Shown: positions 23,985 to 32,960, counted from the first letter of the stretch. The stretch: DNA of 64,000 nucleotides from Pseudomonas putida (GCF_009883635.2 NZ_CP026115.2:5332001-5396000), one strand, 5' to 3'. The notes: generated from the sequence alone by a model not told the origin. Program-made: numbers and translations.

Positions 23985-25447
23985 TCAAGGACTACGACAC
24001 CGACAAGACCCTGCGTAACGCTTACGACTTCTGCATCATCGGTGCAGGCCCAGCGGGGATCACGCTGGCCTTGCGCCTGGCGGCTGCGGGATGGAGCGTG
24101 GCGTTGCTCGAAGGGGGCGCGCGCGAGTACACGCCGCGCTCGCAGGCGCTGTACAAATGCACCTCCACCGGCCTCGAGCTGTATCCCGGGGAAGCCCGCC
24201 TGCGTTATCTGGGCGGCACCTCCAATCACTGGATGGGGCGTTGCCGGCCGTTCACCGAATCTGATTTCGCCGTGCCACCGCCCGTCGACATGCCCGGTTG
24301 GCCGATCCCTTTCGCTGAGATCGAACGCTATTTGCCGGGCGCCATGGAGATCGTCGATCTGCCCCAGGGCGCGGAGTTTCGCGCGGTGAACCCGGGCCTG
24401 AATGGTGGCGATTTCGATGCCGACCGTTTCCTGCTCAGTCCACCAACACGTTTTGCGCAGAAGTACGCCACGGCGCTCGACCAAACGCCTGGGCTGGATG
24501 TGTTCATCAACTGTAACTGCGTCGACCTCCTGTTCGACAAGGCCCACGGCCGGTTGAAAGCTGTTCAGGTGGCCGATTACGACGGCAAGCGTCAGCCGGT
24601 CACCGCGCACAACTACATCCTGGCCATGGGCGCCATTGAAAACGCCAGGCAACTGCTCAACAGCCAGTCGTTGGCGGACGCGGGCATCGTGCGCAAGGAC
24701 GGCCTGGTCGGTCGGTGCTTCATGGAGCACCTGAATATCGACATGGGCAAGTTCATCCTGCGCAGCGGGGAAGGCACCGAGCCGCGTCAATACTTCACCA
24801 CCGATGCCTTCGTCGCCGAATACCACGCCGGCAAGGGCAATGTACTGGCGTCGGTGCTGGATGATGTGCGGACCTACGGCCGCACGGCCGAAGTGAAGCA
24901 CTTCCTGGAAAACCTGGCCTGTGAAATGGGCGTGGCCAGCAAGATCGCATTCGTGGCCAAGTTCAGCTGCCCGGGCGATGGCGTGATCACCACGCTGATC
25001 GAGCAGTTTCCCAACGTTCAGAGCCGCATCTCGCTGCTGGATGAAAAGGACGAACTGGGCGTGGCCAAGGTCAATGTCAACTGGGTATTGAGCGCCGATG
25101 ACCGGCACACCATCAAGTGCATCGGCAGCGAACTGGCCAAGCAGTTCGCCGAAATGGGCCTGGGTTACATCAAGCTCAGCGATTACGTCTACGACACCAG
25201 CCTGCCGCTGATGTTGTCGCCGCATGCGCATCACATGGGCACCACGCGGATGGCGGCGGCCGCGAAGGACGGGGTGGTCGATATCAACTGCAAGGTGTTC
25301 GGCACCGAAAACCTCTATGTCGCCGGCAGCAGTATCTTCGCCACCGGCGGGGCCTCGAACCCGACCATGCCACTGCTGCAGTTCGCCTTGAGGCTGGCCG
25401 ACCACCTCAACGAGAAGATGAACAGCACAAAGGGAGCGGCGGCCTGA
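23981..25447 (+). CDS. GMC-family FAD oxidoreductase, probably periplasmic via Tat partner
   Basis: A 488-residue glucose-methanol-choline flavoprotein. The FAD-binding GAGPAGITLALRLAAAG is near residues 18-34, followed by LRYLGGTSNHWMGR. The C-terminal catalytic region has HHMGTTRMA, LYVAGSSIF and ASNPTMPLLQ, so the active-site His/Asn pair is intact. It has no signal peptide; the overlapping Tat mini-protein is the likely escort. No cytochrome c or third subunit follows, so the electron acceptor is unknown. It leads the glycosyltransferase operon, which suggests oxidation of a sugar in the polymer or its precursor. The long upstream extension of the frame to 23834 is only antiphase reading of the Tat gene. 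Confidence 0.88.
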   Translation: MIKDYDTDKTLRNAYDFCIIGAGPAGITLALRLAAAGWSVALLEGGAREYTPRSQALYKCTSTGLELYPGEARLRYLGGTSNHWMGRCRPFTESDFAVPPPVDMPGWPIPFAEIERYLPGAMEIVDLPQGAEFRAVNPGLNGGDFDADRFLLSPPTRFAQKYATALDQTPGLDVFINCNCVDLLFDKAHGRLKAVQVADYDGKRQPVTAHNYILAMGAIENARQLLNSQSLADAGIVRKDGLVGRCFMEHLNIDMGKFILRSGEGTEPRQYFTTDAFVAEYHAGKGNVLASVLDDVRTYGRTAEVKHFLENLACEMGVASKIAFVAKFSCPGDGVITTLIEQFPNVQSRISLLDEKDELGVAKVNVNWVLSADDRHTIKCIGSELAKQFAEMGLGYIKLSDYVYDTSLPLMLSPHAHHMGTTRMAAAAKDGVVDINCKVFGTENLYVAGSSIFATGGASNPTMPLLQFALRLADHLNEKMNSTKGAAA

Positions 25448-25568
25448 ACCGGCAGAACTGAAGTAGCGGTGTGAAAGGGTTGAGTGCAACAGGGTCAGCA
25501 CCTACAAGAACGAGACCTTGTTTGCCTCAGGGACAGTCCAGGATCGCTTGATTTGCGAGGCTTGCCAT

Positions 25569-26186
25569 ATGTTTGGATGGATACGCAATGCAGTGGCGCA
25601 TTATGCCAACACGACCGGACGCGGCGTTTCGGTCTACAGGAAAATCTGCAATCCCACACCCAGGCAGTGGGGTGAATACCACTGCCGATGGGGCCGGTTC
25701 TATTCGGTGGGCAGCAACTTTCACATGAATGTCGGTTGCAACGTCACCGACCCGTCGCTGGTGCGCATCGGCAACAATGTCGGCTTGTCCGATTGCACGC
25801 TGCTTGGTCACGACGGCGTGGTCGCGCTCATCGAGCTCTGCTATGGCAAGAAGCTGGATTCGGTCGGTGTCATCGACGTCAGGGACAACAGCTTCGTCGG
25901 CCACGGCGCGATCATCATGCCGCGCGTGACTATCGGGCCTGACTCGGTGGTGGCTGCCGGTGCCGTGGTGACCAAGGACGTGCCTCCGGGGACCGTGGTC
26001 GGCGGCAACCCGGCCAAGTTCATCTGCACCACTGAAGACCTGATCAAGCGGGTCGAAGAGCGTTGCAACGCCTACCCCTGGATAGACCTGATCAAGCAAC
26101 GCAATGGCTCCTTCGACCCGGCGCTGGAGTCAACCTTGGCGATGCACCGGCGTCGCTATTTCTTCGGGGACGGCAGCAATGGATAA
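25569..26186 (+). CDS. Hexapeptide-repeat acyltransferase
   Basis: A 205-residue left-handed beta-helix acyltransferase of the CysE/NodL/WcaF superfamily. Hexapeptide turns run from about residue 50 to 160 (VRIGNNVGLSDC, FVGHGAIIMPRVTIG, SVVAAGAVVTKDV) and end in the usual GNPAKFI. It would O-acetylate (or otherwise acylate) a sugar in the repeat unit, using acyl-CoA. ATG 25569 has GCGAGG at good spacing; an earlier TTG at 25518 is unlikely. It overlaps the following glycosyltransferase by 8 nt, so the two are coupled. The acceptor is unknown. Confidence 0.85.
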   Translation: MFGWIRNAVAHYANTTGRGVSVYRKICNPTPRQWGEYHCRWGRFYSVGSNFHMNVGCNVTDPSLVRIGNNVGLSDCTLLGHDGVVALIELCYGKKLDSVGVIDVRDNSFVGHGAIIMPRVTIGPDSVVAAGAVVTKDVPPGTVVGGNPAKFICTTEDLIKRVEERCNAYPWIDLIKQRNGSFDPALESTLAMHRRRYFFGDGSNG

Positions 26187-27135
26187 GAAGCCTGTCGATG
26201 TGATGGTGGTCAACTTCAACACCGCGGCATTGCTGCAGCCGATGTTCGATGCACTGCGCGCCGCAGGTGGTGAGGCGTTGGCCAGCTACCTGGTGGTGGA
26301 CAATGCCTCGGTTGACGACTCGGTGGAGCGCCTGGGCAAGGTCTGCCCTGAAGCGCTGTTGCTGAGCAACAAGCTCAACGTCGGCTTTGGCCGCGCCAAC
26401 AATCAACTGCTGGCGCACCTGCAAGGCAAGTACGCGCTGTTGCTCAATACCGACGCCTTCGTGGCTGCCGACAGCCTGCAGAAAACCGTCGACTACATGG
26501 AAGCACACCCGGAGTGCGGCATTCTTGGCGTGCGCCTGGTAGGCCGGGATGGCGATCTGCAGCCGAGCTGCCGCTATTTCCCGACCCCCTTGAACGTGTT
26601 CGTCGGGCGCACCGGGCTCGGGCGTTTCTTCCCTGGGCTGAAAATGGTCGATGAAATGGACTGGGACCACGCCTCGGTGCGTGAGTGTGACTGGTTGCCC
26701 GGTTGCTTCTACCTGGTGCGCCGTGAAGTGCTCGACCAGGTGGGGCTATTTGACCCGCGCTACTTCCTTTATTACGAGGAAGTGGACCATTGCAAGCGGG
26801 TGAAGGCGGCCGGCTGGAAAGTGGTGTACTTCCCCGACACCACCGTGGTGCACATCGGTGGTGAAAGCTCCAAGTCGGTGGCCGAACTGGAAGCGGCGAG
26901 CCGGCAGATATCCGGTTATCAGATCGAGAGCGAGCTGTTGTATTTCCGTAAGCATCACGGCCCGGCGGGGCTGGCCTTGCACATGCTGCTGGTGAGCCTG
27001 GGTGACCTGGTGCTGGCGCTCAAGGCATTGCTCAAAGGCCGCGGCCTGGCCGCGATCAAGGCGTGCTGGCGGCATACCTGCGCCACCTGGTCGCTGTTGT
27101 TCAAGACCCAGTTTGCCAGCCAACCCACACGGTAG
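26179..27135 (+). CDS. Glycosyltransferase family 2 (rhamnosyltransferase-like)
   Basis: A 318-residue GT-A glycosyltransferase. VMVVNFNTAALLQPM opens the fold, NVGFGRANNQ and LLNTDAFV (DxD-like) follow, and EVDHCKRVKAAGWKV is the usual GT2 ExDxxxR-type acceptor region. The pattern resembles WbbL-type rhamnosyltransferases, but the sugar is not predictable. There are no strong membrane segments except a weakly hydrophobic C-terminal stretch. ATG 26179 lies inside the end of the acyltransferase gene. Next gene follows after 8 bp. Confidence 0.88.
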   Translation: MDKKPVDVMVVNFNTAALLQPMFDALRAAGGEALASYLVVDNASVDDSVERLGKVCPEALLLSNKLNVGFGRANNQLLAHLQGKYALLLNTDAFVAADSLQKTVDYMEAHPECGILGVRLVGRDGDLQPSCRYFPTPLNVFVGRTGLGRFFPGLKMVDEMDWDHASVRECDWLPGCFYLVRREVLDQVGLFDPRYFLYYEEVDHCKRVKAAGWKVVYFPDTTVVHIGGESSKSVAELEAASRQISGYQIESELLYFRKHHGPAGLALHMLLVSLGDLVLALKALLKGRGLAAIKACWRHTCATWSLLFKTQFASQPTR

Positions 27136-27143
27136 GTGAAACC

Positions 27144-27668
27144 ATGTTCGAAAACATCCGCGCAGATTTGCGTGCTCATGGGGGGGATTGGGGCGCCCAG
27201 GGGTTCTGGGTGCTGCTGGTCTACCGCTTCGGCCGCTGGCGCTACGGCGTGCGCCCGGCCGTGCTGCGCAAGTTGTGCTCTTTTGTCTACAAGGTGCTGT
27301 TCAAGTTCGTGCAGATCATCACCGGGGTCGAACTGCCCTGCGAGGTGGTGATTGGCCGCAACTTCGTCATCGACCACTTCGGCGGCATCGTCATCAGTGG
27401 CTATGCGCGTTTTGGCGATGACTGCCGGATCCGTAACGGCGTGGTGGTGGGCCTGAAGAATGTCGACGAACCCATCGCCCCGGTGTTCGGCAACAACGTG
27501 GATATCGGCGCCGGTGCCAAGGTGCTGGGCAATATACGCATCGGTAACAACGTGACGATAGGCTCCAACGCGGTAGTGCTGATCGATGTGCCGGACAACT
27601 GCCTGGCAGTGGGAGTGCCCGCGACCATCAAGGCGCGCAAGCACAGCGATGCGATGCAGTACACGTGA
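27144..27668 (+). CDS. Serine O-acetyltransferase-like hexapeptide protein
   Basis: A 174-residue CysE-type hexapeptide acetyltransferase. It opens with an amphipathic helix (VLLVYRFGRWRYGV) as in EPS-locus serine acetyltransferase homologues, then beta-helix repeats (VIGRNFVIDHFGGIVI, VDIGAGAKVLGNIRIG, VTIGSNAVVLIDV) and GVPATIKAR. The His of the active-site loop is present in IDHFGG. Members in EPS clusters acetylate sugars rather than serine. GGTAGGTG precedes the ATG. It is the second acyltransferase of the operon, which suggests two acyl decorations or sites. Confidence 0.85.
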   Translation: MFENIRADLRAHGGDWGAQGFWVLLVYRFGRWRYGVRPAVLRKLCSFVYKVLFKFVQIITGVELPCEVVIGRNFVIDHFGGIVISGYARFGDDCRIRNGVVVGLKNVDEPIAPVFGNNVDIGAGAKVLGNIRIGNNVTIGSNAVVLIDVPDNCLAVGVPATIKARKHSDAMQYT

Positions 27669-27695
27669 CCTAGCCCAAGCGGACGAGTGAAGCTC

Positions 27696-28673
27696 ATGGT
27701 GACAGGCATTGGAGTGGTGGTGATCGGTCGCAATGAGGGCCAGCGCCTGGAGCGCTGCCTGTTGTCGCTGATGGGCCGTGCGGACCAGCTGGTGTACGTG
27801 GACTCCGGCTCCTCCGACGGCTCGGTACAGCTGGCGCATCGGCTGGGCGTCGAAGTGGTGGCGCTGGACATGGCGCAACCCTTTACCGCTGCACGCGCGC
27901 GCAACGAAGGCTTTGCCTGCCTGCAAGCCATCGTGCCCGGTATCCGCCATGTGCAGTTCGTCGACGGCGACTGCGAAGTGGATGCCGGCTGGCTGGGCAA
28001 GGCCCAGGCATTCCTCGACCAGCACCCGGACGTGGCAGTGGTGTGCGGGCGCCGCCGCGAGCGCTTCCCGCAGCGCTCGGTGTACAACCTGCTGTGCGAC
28101 CTGGAATGGGACACTCCCGTGGGGGAAGCCAAGGCCTGCGGCGGCGATGCACTGATGCGTGTCGACGCCTTCATGGCGGTGTCCGGTTTTCGCCCCGAAC
28201 TGATTGCCGGCGAAGAACCGGAACTGTGCGTGCGCTTGCGCGCGGGCGGCTGGAAGGTCTGGCGCCTGCCCGATGAAATGACCCTGCACGATGCCGCCAT
28301 GACCCGTTTCGGGCAATGGTGGCGGCGTAGTCTACGTGCCGGTTATGCCTATGCCGAAGGCGCTTACCTGCATGGACAGACGCCGGAACGCCATTGGTTG
28401 CGTGAATCACGGCGCGCCTGGTTATGGGGCCTGAACCTGCCGCTGGCGATCTTCGCTGTGAGCCTGTTGTCGGGCGGTTGGGGGCTGTTGTTGTTGCTGG
28501 TCTATCCGTTGCAGATCGTGCGCCTGGCCCGCCGGGGCGAGCGTTCGACGCGGGAAAACTGGTGGCAGGCGGTGTTCCTGGTGCTGGGCAAGTTCCCGGA
28601 AATGCTCGGCCAGGCGAAGTTCCTGCTGAACAGGTATGCGGCCGGCAAGGCGCTGCTGATCGAGTACAAATGA
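27696..28673 (+). CDS. Glycosyltransferase family 2 with C-terminal membrane segments
   Basis: A 325-residue GT2 enzyme. GVVVIGRNEGQRLERCLLS and VYVDSGSSDGS form the nucleotide-sugar site, QFVDGDCEV is the DxD-like motif, and ELIAGEEPELCVRLR carries the catalytic ExP(E/D)xxxR element. Two hydrophobic stretches near the C-terminus (NLPLAIFAVSLLS and WGLLLLLVYPLQIV) suggest membrane attachment. The ATG 27696 and the GTG 27687 are both possible starts. It ends 1 bp before the DUF535 gene. The sugar is unknown. Confidence 0.87.
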   Translation: MVTGIGVVVIGRNEGQRLERCLLSLMGRADQLVYVDSGSSDGSVQLAHRLGVEVVALDMAQPFTAARARNEGFACLQAIVPGIRHVQFVDGDCEVDAGWLGKAQAFLDQHPDVAVVCGRRRERFPQRSVYNLLCDLEWDTPVGEAKACGGDALMRVDAFMAVSGFRPELIAGEEPELCVRLRAGGWKVWRLPDEMTLHDAAMTRFGQWWRRSLRAGYAYAEGAYLHGQTPERHWLRESRRAWLWGLNLPLAIFAVSLLSGGWGLLLLLVYPLQIVRLARRGERSTRENWWQAVFLVLGKFPEMLGQAKFLLNRYAAGKALLIEYK

Positions 28674-28674
28674 C

Positions 28675-29628
28675 ATGACGATGACGTTCAGATCGCTGGC
28701 CAAGAGCGTGCTCACCTTGCAGCCCGGTTATTCGCTGCGCGCGCTCAACAACAAGTACAAGTTGACGGTTTCCATGGCCCGGGAGTGGTCCGGCTTGCAG
28801 GCCTTTGCCCAGCGCATGTCACGGGCACTGGGCCAAGACCGCTTCGAGCGGCTGGGCGTCGATTGCATTGGCGTCGTTCAGTGGCCTTACATCAGCAAAT
28901 GCTGGAACGCCCCGCAGCGTCTCGATGCGGTGGCGTCGCACTATGAAGTGGTGACTGCGCACTGTGCCCCGTTGCTGCTGTTGCGGCGTGACGAGCACCG
29001 ACAGTTGTGCGACCTGACGGCATACTCCAGCGGCTGCAGCCTGGTGCTCGACCGGCCGATCTGGTTCAAGCGCGAAGGGGAGCTGGTGATCAACCTGTTC
29101 CAGGGCGAACTGCGCGTGGCCTCGCTCGCCTTTACCCTGTGCCGTGAAGCGGCAGGCCTGTGCCTGTACATCGGCGCAGTGCAGGGCATCCACAAGGGCG
29201 TGGACAGCGAGACCTCGCTGACAATCTACCGCGACCTGACCAAGGACTTCGAAGGCCTGCGCCCCAGAAGCCTGCTGATCGAGGCGATCAAGTGCGTGGC
29301 AAGAACGCTGGGGGCCGTGCGCATCTATGCGGTGGGGGACGACTACCGCCACCATCGCCATCCTTATTTTGGCGCCGACAAGCATCAGGATCTGGCGGCC
29401 AACTACGATGTGATCTGGCAGGAAAACGGCGCCGGGCCCTCGGACCGCGAGGACTTTTTCATCATCCCCTTGGCACCCGCGCAGCGCGCGGTAGAGGAAG
29501 TCGCAGCGAAGAAGCGGGCGATGTACCGCAGGCGCCATGCGTTGCTGGATGACGCGTTTGGCCAGATACAGGCCGCCTTGGCCGGCAGCCCTGCGCAGCA
29601 AAGCACGGCAGGCCTGGCCATTCAGTAA
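28675..29628 (+). CDS. DUF535 (VirK/YbjX family) protein
   Basis: A 317-residue protein of the DUF535 family, which includes Shigella VirK and E. coli YbjX and is often linked to envelope integrity. The family signature is the central LFQGELRVASLAFTL, followed by YIGAVQGIHKG and IYAVGDDYRHHRH, the last being a run of His residues. No signal peptide or membrane helix is visible. It sits between two glycosyltransferase genes, so it probably belongs to polymer assembly, but its biochemical role is unknown. ATG 28675 follows the upstream stop by one base. Confidence 0.85.
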   Translation: MTMTFRSLAKSVLTLQPGYSLRALNNKYKLTVSMAREWSGLQAFAQRMSRALGQDRFERLGVDCIGVVQWPYISKCWNAPQRLDAVASHYEVVTAHCAPLLLLRRDEHRQLCDLTAYSSGCSLVLDRPIWFKREGELVINLFQGELRVASLAFTLCREAAGLCLYIGAVQGIHKGVDSETSLTIYRDLTKDFEGLRPRSLLIEAIKCVARTLGAVRIYAVGDDYRHHRHPYFGADKHQDLAANYDVIWQENGAGPSDREDFFIIPLAPAQRAVEEVAAKKRAMYRRRHALLDDAFGQIQAALAGSPAQQSTAGLAIQ

Positions 29629-29650
29629 ACGGACTCAGATTCGGGGCACT

Positions 29651-30856
29651 ATGCGTATCGCTTATTTCATCAATCAGTATCCCAAGGTCAGTCACAGTTT
29701 CATTCGCCGCGAAATACTGGCGCTGGAGCGCCAGGGCGTCGAGGTTCAGCGTATCGCCTTGCGAGGCTGGGATGCCGAACTGCACGACGCCGAGGACCTG
29801 GCCGAACGGAGCAAGACCCGCTATGTGCTGCAGGATGGGTTGAGGGGCTTGTTGAAGCCGTTGTTCGAGGTCGTACGGGCACAACCCAAGCGGTTTTTTG
29901 GCGCACTGCGCCTGGCGCTTCGCCTGGGCTGGCGCGCTGATCGCCCATGGGCCTACCACCTGATCTACCTGGCCGAAGCGTGCCGGCTGGTGCAATGGCT
30001 GCAGTCATCCGCTGCGGAACATGTGCACGCACACTTTGGCACCAACTCGGCAGAAGTGGTGATGCTGGCCAATGCCCTCGGCGGGCCGGCCTACAGCTTC
30101 ACCGTGCATGGGCCGGAAGAGTTCGACAAGGCGCAGATCCTGCACCTGGGCGAGAAGGTGCGGCGCGCCGCTTTCGTGGCTGCGGTCAGCTCTTTCGGTC
30201 GTAGCCAGTTGTATCGCTGGGTGGCCCATGAGCACTGGGGCAAGGTCAAGGTGGTGCATTGTGGCCTGGAGCGCAGTTTCCACGAGGGCACCGCGCTTGC
30301 ACCGCCGGCTGCGCCTCGGCTGGTTTGCGTGGGGCGTCTGTGTGAGCAGAAAGGCCAGCTGCTGCTGATCGAGGCGGCGCGCACCCTGGCGAGCCGGGGC
30401 GTGCCCTTCGAACTGGTGTTGGCCGGCGATGGCGAATTGCGCGGCCCGATCGAGGCGTTGATTGCACGGTATGGCTTGCAGGCGCAAGTGCGCATCACCG
30501 GCTGGATCAGCAGTGCACAGGTGCGGGACGAACTTCTCGCCGCGCGTGCCCTGGTACTGCCCAGCTTTGCCGAGGGCTTGCCGGTGGTGATCATGGAGGC
30601 CATGGCGTTGCGCCGGCCGGTGCTGACCACCTATGTGGCCGGCATTCCCGAACTGGTCCACCCGGGTGAGAACGGCTGGTTGTTCCCGGCAGGTTCCGCC
30701 GAGGCGTTGACCGAGGCCATGCTCGACTGCCTGCAGCAACCCGTGGAGGTTCTGCAGCGCATGGGCGAGGCTGCCTACCAGCGCGTACTCACGCGCCACG
30801 ACATCGATACTGAAGCCGCCAGGCTGGTCGGCCATTTCAAGGTGCCGACATGCTGA
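29651..30856 (+). CDS. Glycosyltransferase family 4 (GT-B)
   Basis: A 401-residue GT-B glycosyltransferase. IAYFINQYPKVSHSFIRRE begins the acceptor domain and HVHAHFGTNSAE and YSFTVHGPEE follow. The donor domain has LVCVGRLCEQKGQLLLIEA, and ALVLPSFAEGLPVVIMEAMA contains the E(x7)E retaining motif. This is the colanic/amylovoran WcaL-AmsK type. The ATG 29651 has a GGGG box; the frame upstream to 29537 overlaps DUF535 and is rejected. The next gene overlaps by 7 nt. Confidence 0.9.
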   Translation: MRIAYFINQYPKVSHSFIRREILALERQGVEVQRIALRGWDAELHDAEDLAERSKTRYVLQDGLRGLLKPLFEVVRAQPKRFFGALRLALRLGWRADRPWAYHLIYLAEACRLVQWLQSSAAEHVHAHFGTNSAEVVMLANALGGPAYSFTVHGPEEFDKAQILHLGEKVRRAAFVAAVSSFGRSQLYRWVAHEHWGKVKVVHCGLERSFHEGTALAPPAAPRLVCVGRLCEQKGQLLLIEAARTLASRGVPFELVLAGDGELRGPIEALIARYGLQAQVRITGWISSAQVRDELLAARALVLPSFAEGLPVVIMEAMALRRPVLTTYVAGIPELVHPGENGWLFPAGSAEALTEAMLDCLQQPVEVLQRMGEAAYQRVLTRHDIDTEAARLVGHFKVPTC

Positions 30857-32037
30857 CTCTGTTGAGCGGGTTGTTGGGCCTGGCGGTGCTGCTGGTCTTG
30901 TTGCCGACGCTGGTGCTGTTCACCCAGGTGGTACTGGCCTGCCTGCCTGCGCCTGTACCAGGCGCTCGGCAAGGTCCTCGTGCGCGGGTTGCCGTGCTGG
31001 TGCCCGCGCACAACGAGGCATCGCTGATCGCGTCCACGCTTGCCAGCATCAGGCCGCAATTGCGTGAAGGCGACCAGCTGCTGGTGGTCGCGGACAACTG
31101 CACGGACCAGACCGCAAGCCTTGCCCGCGCGGCGGGCGCGCAGGTGGTCGAGCGCCAGGATCAGCAGCACCGGGGCAAGGGCTACGCATTGGACTTCGGG
31201 GTGCAGCATCTGCGCCAGTCGCCCCCCGAGGTACTGATCATCATCGACGCAGACTGCCAGGTAGGGGCGGGTGCGCTCGAGCAACTGGCGCGCTGCTGTG
31301 TCGACAATGCCCGGCCCGCGCAAGCGCTGTATCTGATGCATGCCCCTGCCGGCGCCGGGTTGAAGGTGCAGGTCGCCGCCTTTGCCTGGCGGGTGAAGAA
31401 CCTGGTCCGCCCGCGTGGCTGGGCCCGGGCGGGCTTGCCCTGTCAGTTGATGGGGGCGGGCATGGCCTTTGCCTGGCAAGACGTGTCGGCCGTCAACCTG
31501 GCCACCGGGCACCTGGTCGAAGACCTGAAGCTGGGCCTGGAGTGCGCTGCGCTTGGCAAGCCGCCGCTGTTTTGCCCGGAGGCTGTGGTCAACAGTCACT
31601 TCCCCACCAGCCAGGAAGGCCTGAGCATCCAGCGCAAGCGTTGGGAGCATGGTCACCTGGGGGTGGTGCTGGCCGAGGGGCCGAAGCTTCTGGGGCGCGC
31701 GCTGGTACAACGCAACTGGCCGCTGTTGGGCATGGCCGCCGACCTGCTGGTGCCACCGCTGGCCTTGTTGTCTTTGCTGCTGATGGTGCTTTTTGCGGTT
31801 ACCTGGCTGGCCTTCGGGGTATTCGGCGTGCTGTTGCCCGCGCTGCTTGCCACGCTGGCGTTGGGCCTGCTCGGCGCTGCCGTCCTGCTGGCGTGGGCGC
31901 GCTTTGCACGGGAGCTGATCCCGTTTTCGGTGCTGATGTACGCGCCGTTCTATGCGGCCAGGAAAATCCCCCTGTACCTGGGGTTTCTACTCAAGCGCCA
32001 GGTGGACTGGGTGCGCTCGAAGCGGGATGACAGCTGA
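30850..32037 (+). CDS. Membrane glycosyltransferase family 2 (processive-type motifs)
   Basis: A 395-residue GT2 with an N-terminal membrane helix (residues 5-32) and a group of helices after residue 290. VLVPAHNEASLI, VADNCTDQTA, IIIDADCQV, GHLVEDLKLG (ED base) and QRKRWEHGH (QxxRW) are visible. QxxRW is typical of processive enzymes but also of single-transfer members such as those of the ExoO/AmsE surroundings. It overlaps the GT4 gene by 7 nt and the WecG-like gene by 1 nt (TGATG), so the three are translationally linked. Confidence 0.88.
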   Translation: MLTLLSGLLGLAVLLVLLPTLVLFTQVVLACLPAPVPGARQGPRARVAVLVPAHNEASLIASTLASIRPQLREGDQLLVVADNCTDQTASLARAAGAQVVERQDQQHRGKGYALDFGVQHLRQSPPEVLIIIDADCQVGAGALEQLARCCVDNARPAQALYLMHAPAGAGLKVQVAAFAWRVKNLVRPRGWARAGLPCQLMGAGMAFAWQDVSAVNLATGHLVEDLKLGLECAALGKPPLFCPEAVVNSHFPTSQEGLSIQRKRWEHGHLGVVLAEGPKLLGRALVQRNWPLLGMAADLLVPPLALLSLLLMVLFAVTWLAFGVFGVLLPALLATLALGLLGAAVLLAWARFARELIPFSVLMYAPFYAARKIPLYLGFLLKRQVDWVRSKRDDS

Positions 32038-32786
32038 TGGAAGCATGGGCCTGGCTGCAACGCTGGAAGTCGGTCATGGGCAAGTTGCGCCTGGTCCAGG
32101 ATGCAACCGAAGAGCAACGCCTGCTGGTGTCGCTGAGCTCACCACAGCGGGCAACCGTGCTGGGCTTCGTCAACGCCCATGCGATGAACCTGGTCGCGGG
32201 CAAGGCCGATTACTGCCAGGCACTGGCGGCAGCGGACGTGCTACTGCGTGACGGTGCCGGCATGGCGATATTGCTGCGGCGCCTGGGGCTGGCCCCCGGG
32301 CTCAACATGAACGGCACGGATTTCATCCCCAAGCTGCTGGCGGCCTTCAATGGCAGGCGCGTGGCATTCTGGGGGACGCGCGAGCCGTTCCTGTCCGCAG
32401 CCGCTCAGCGCTGCGAAGCGCAGTATGGCGTGCACGTGGTGTCACGGCACGATGGCTTTGCCGAGGTCGACACCTACCTCGGCCTCGCCCAGGCACACCA
32501 GCCAGCGCTGATCGTGCTGGGCATGGGGATGCCCAAGCAGGAGCAGGTGGCGGCACGCCTGGCGGCGCTCGACAGCCCCTGCCTGATCGTGTGCGGCGGC
32601 GCCATTGTCGACTTTTTGGGTGGCAAGGTAACGCGAGCCCCTCACTGGGTGCGGCGGTTAAACGGTGAGTGGGTTTTCAGGTTGCTCAAAGAGCCGAAGC
32701 GCCTGTTTGCACGCTATGTGATTGGTAATCCGGTGTTCCTTTTGCGTGCGGTGCTCTATGCCAGGGCGCCTGCGCATCGGGTGTAG
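32037..32786 (+). CDS. WecG/TagA/CpsF family glycosyltransferase (GT26)
   Basis: A 249-residue GT26 enzyme. The signatures are VNAHAMNLVAGKADY, LLRDGAGMAILLRRLG, LNMNGTDFI, LIVLGMGMPKQEQ and IVCGGAIVDFLGGKVTRAP. GT26 proteins usually add the second sugar (ManNAcA, ManNAc or glucose/GlcA-like as in GumM) to the lipid-linked primer made by an initiating transferase, here the WcaJ homologue encoded next. They act at the inner face of the membrane. Start and stop overlap with the upstream gene (TGATG). A 174-bp gap follows. Confidence 0.93.
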   Translation: MEAWAWLQRWKSVMGKLRLVQDATEEQRLLVSLSSPQRATVLGFVNAHAMNLVAGKADYCQALAAADVLLRDGAGMAILLRRLGLAPGLNMNGTDFIPKLLAAFNGRRVAFWGTREPFLSAAAQRCEAQYGVHVVSRHDGFAEVDTYLGLAQAHQPALIVLGMGMPKQEQVAARLAALDSPCLIVCGGAIVDFLGGKVTRAPHWVRRLNGEWVFRLLKEPKRLFARYVIGNPVFLLRAVLYARAPAHRV

Positions 32787-32960
32787 TGAAGGGGGGCGAA
32801 CGGCCCCGCAGCAAACGCCGGGTGCTGCTACAGTGATATCAATCGACGCGGGGCGCCGAGCTGCAAAATTTCAAAGGTTTTTCAGGTACCTGAGGTGAGT
32901 TTCCATCGCTTCGTTGTGATGGTCAGGCATTTGCCACACACAGTTCAGTGAGGCCTTACG
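32787..32960 (+). promoter_or_regulatory. Intergenic region with TCAGGTACCTGA palindrome
   Basis: This 174-bp gap breaks an otherwise overlapping operon. It contains a possible weak terminator (GCAGC/GCTGC hairpin near 32808-32829) and a perfect 12-bp palindrome, TCAGGTACCTGA, at 32882-32893, about 70 bp upstream of the WcaJ start. A separate promoter for the last two EPS genes is plausible. Confidence 0.4.
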
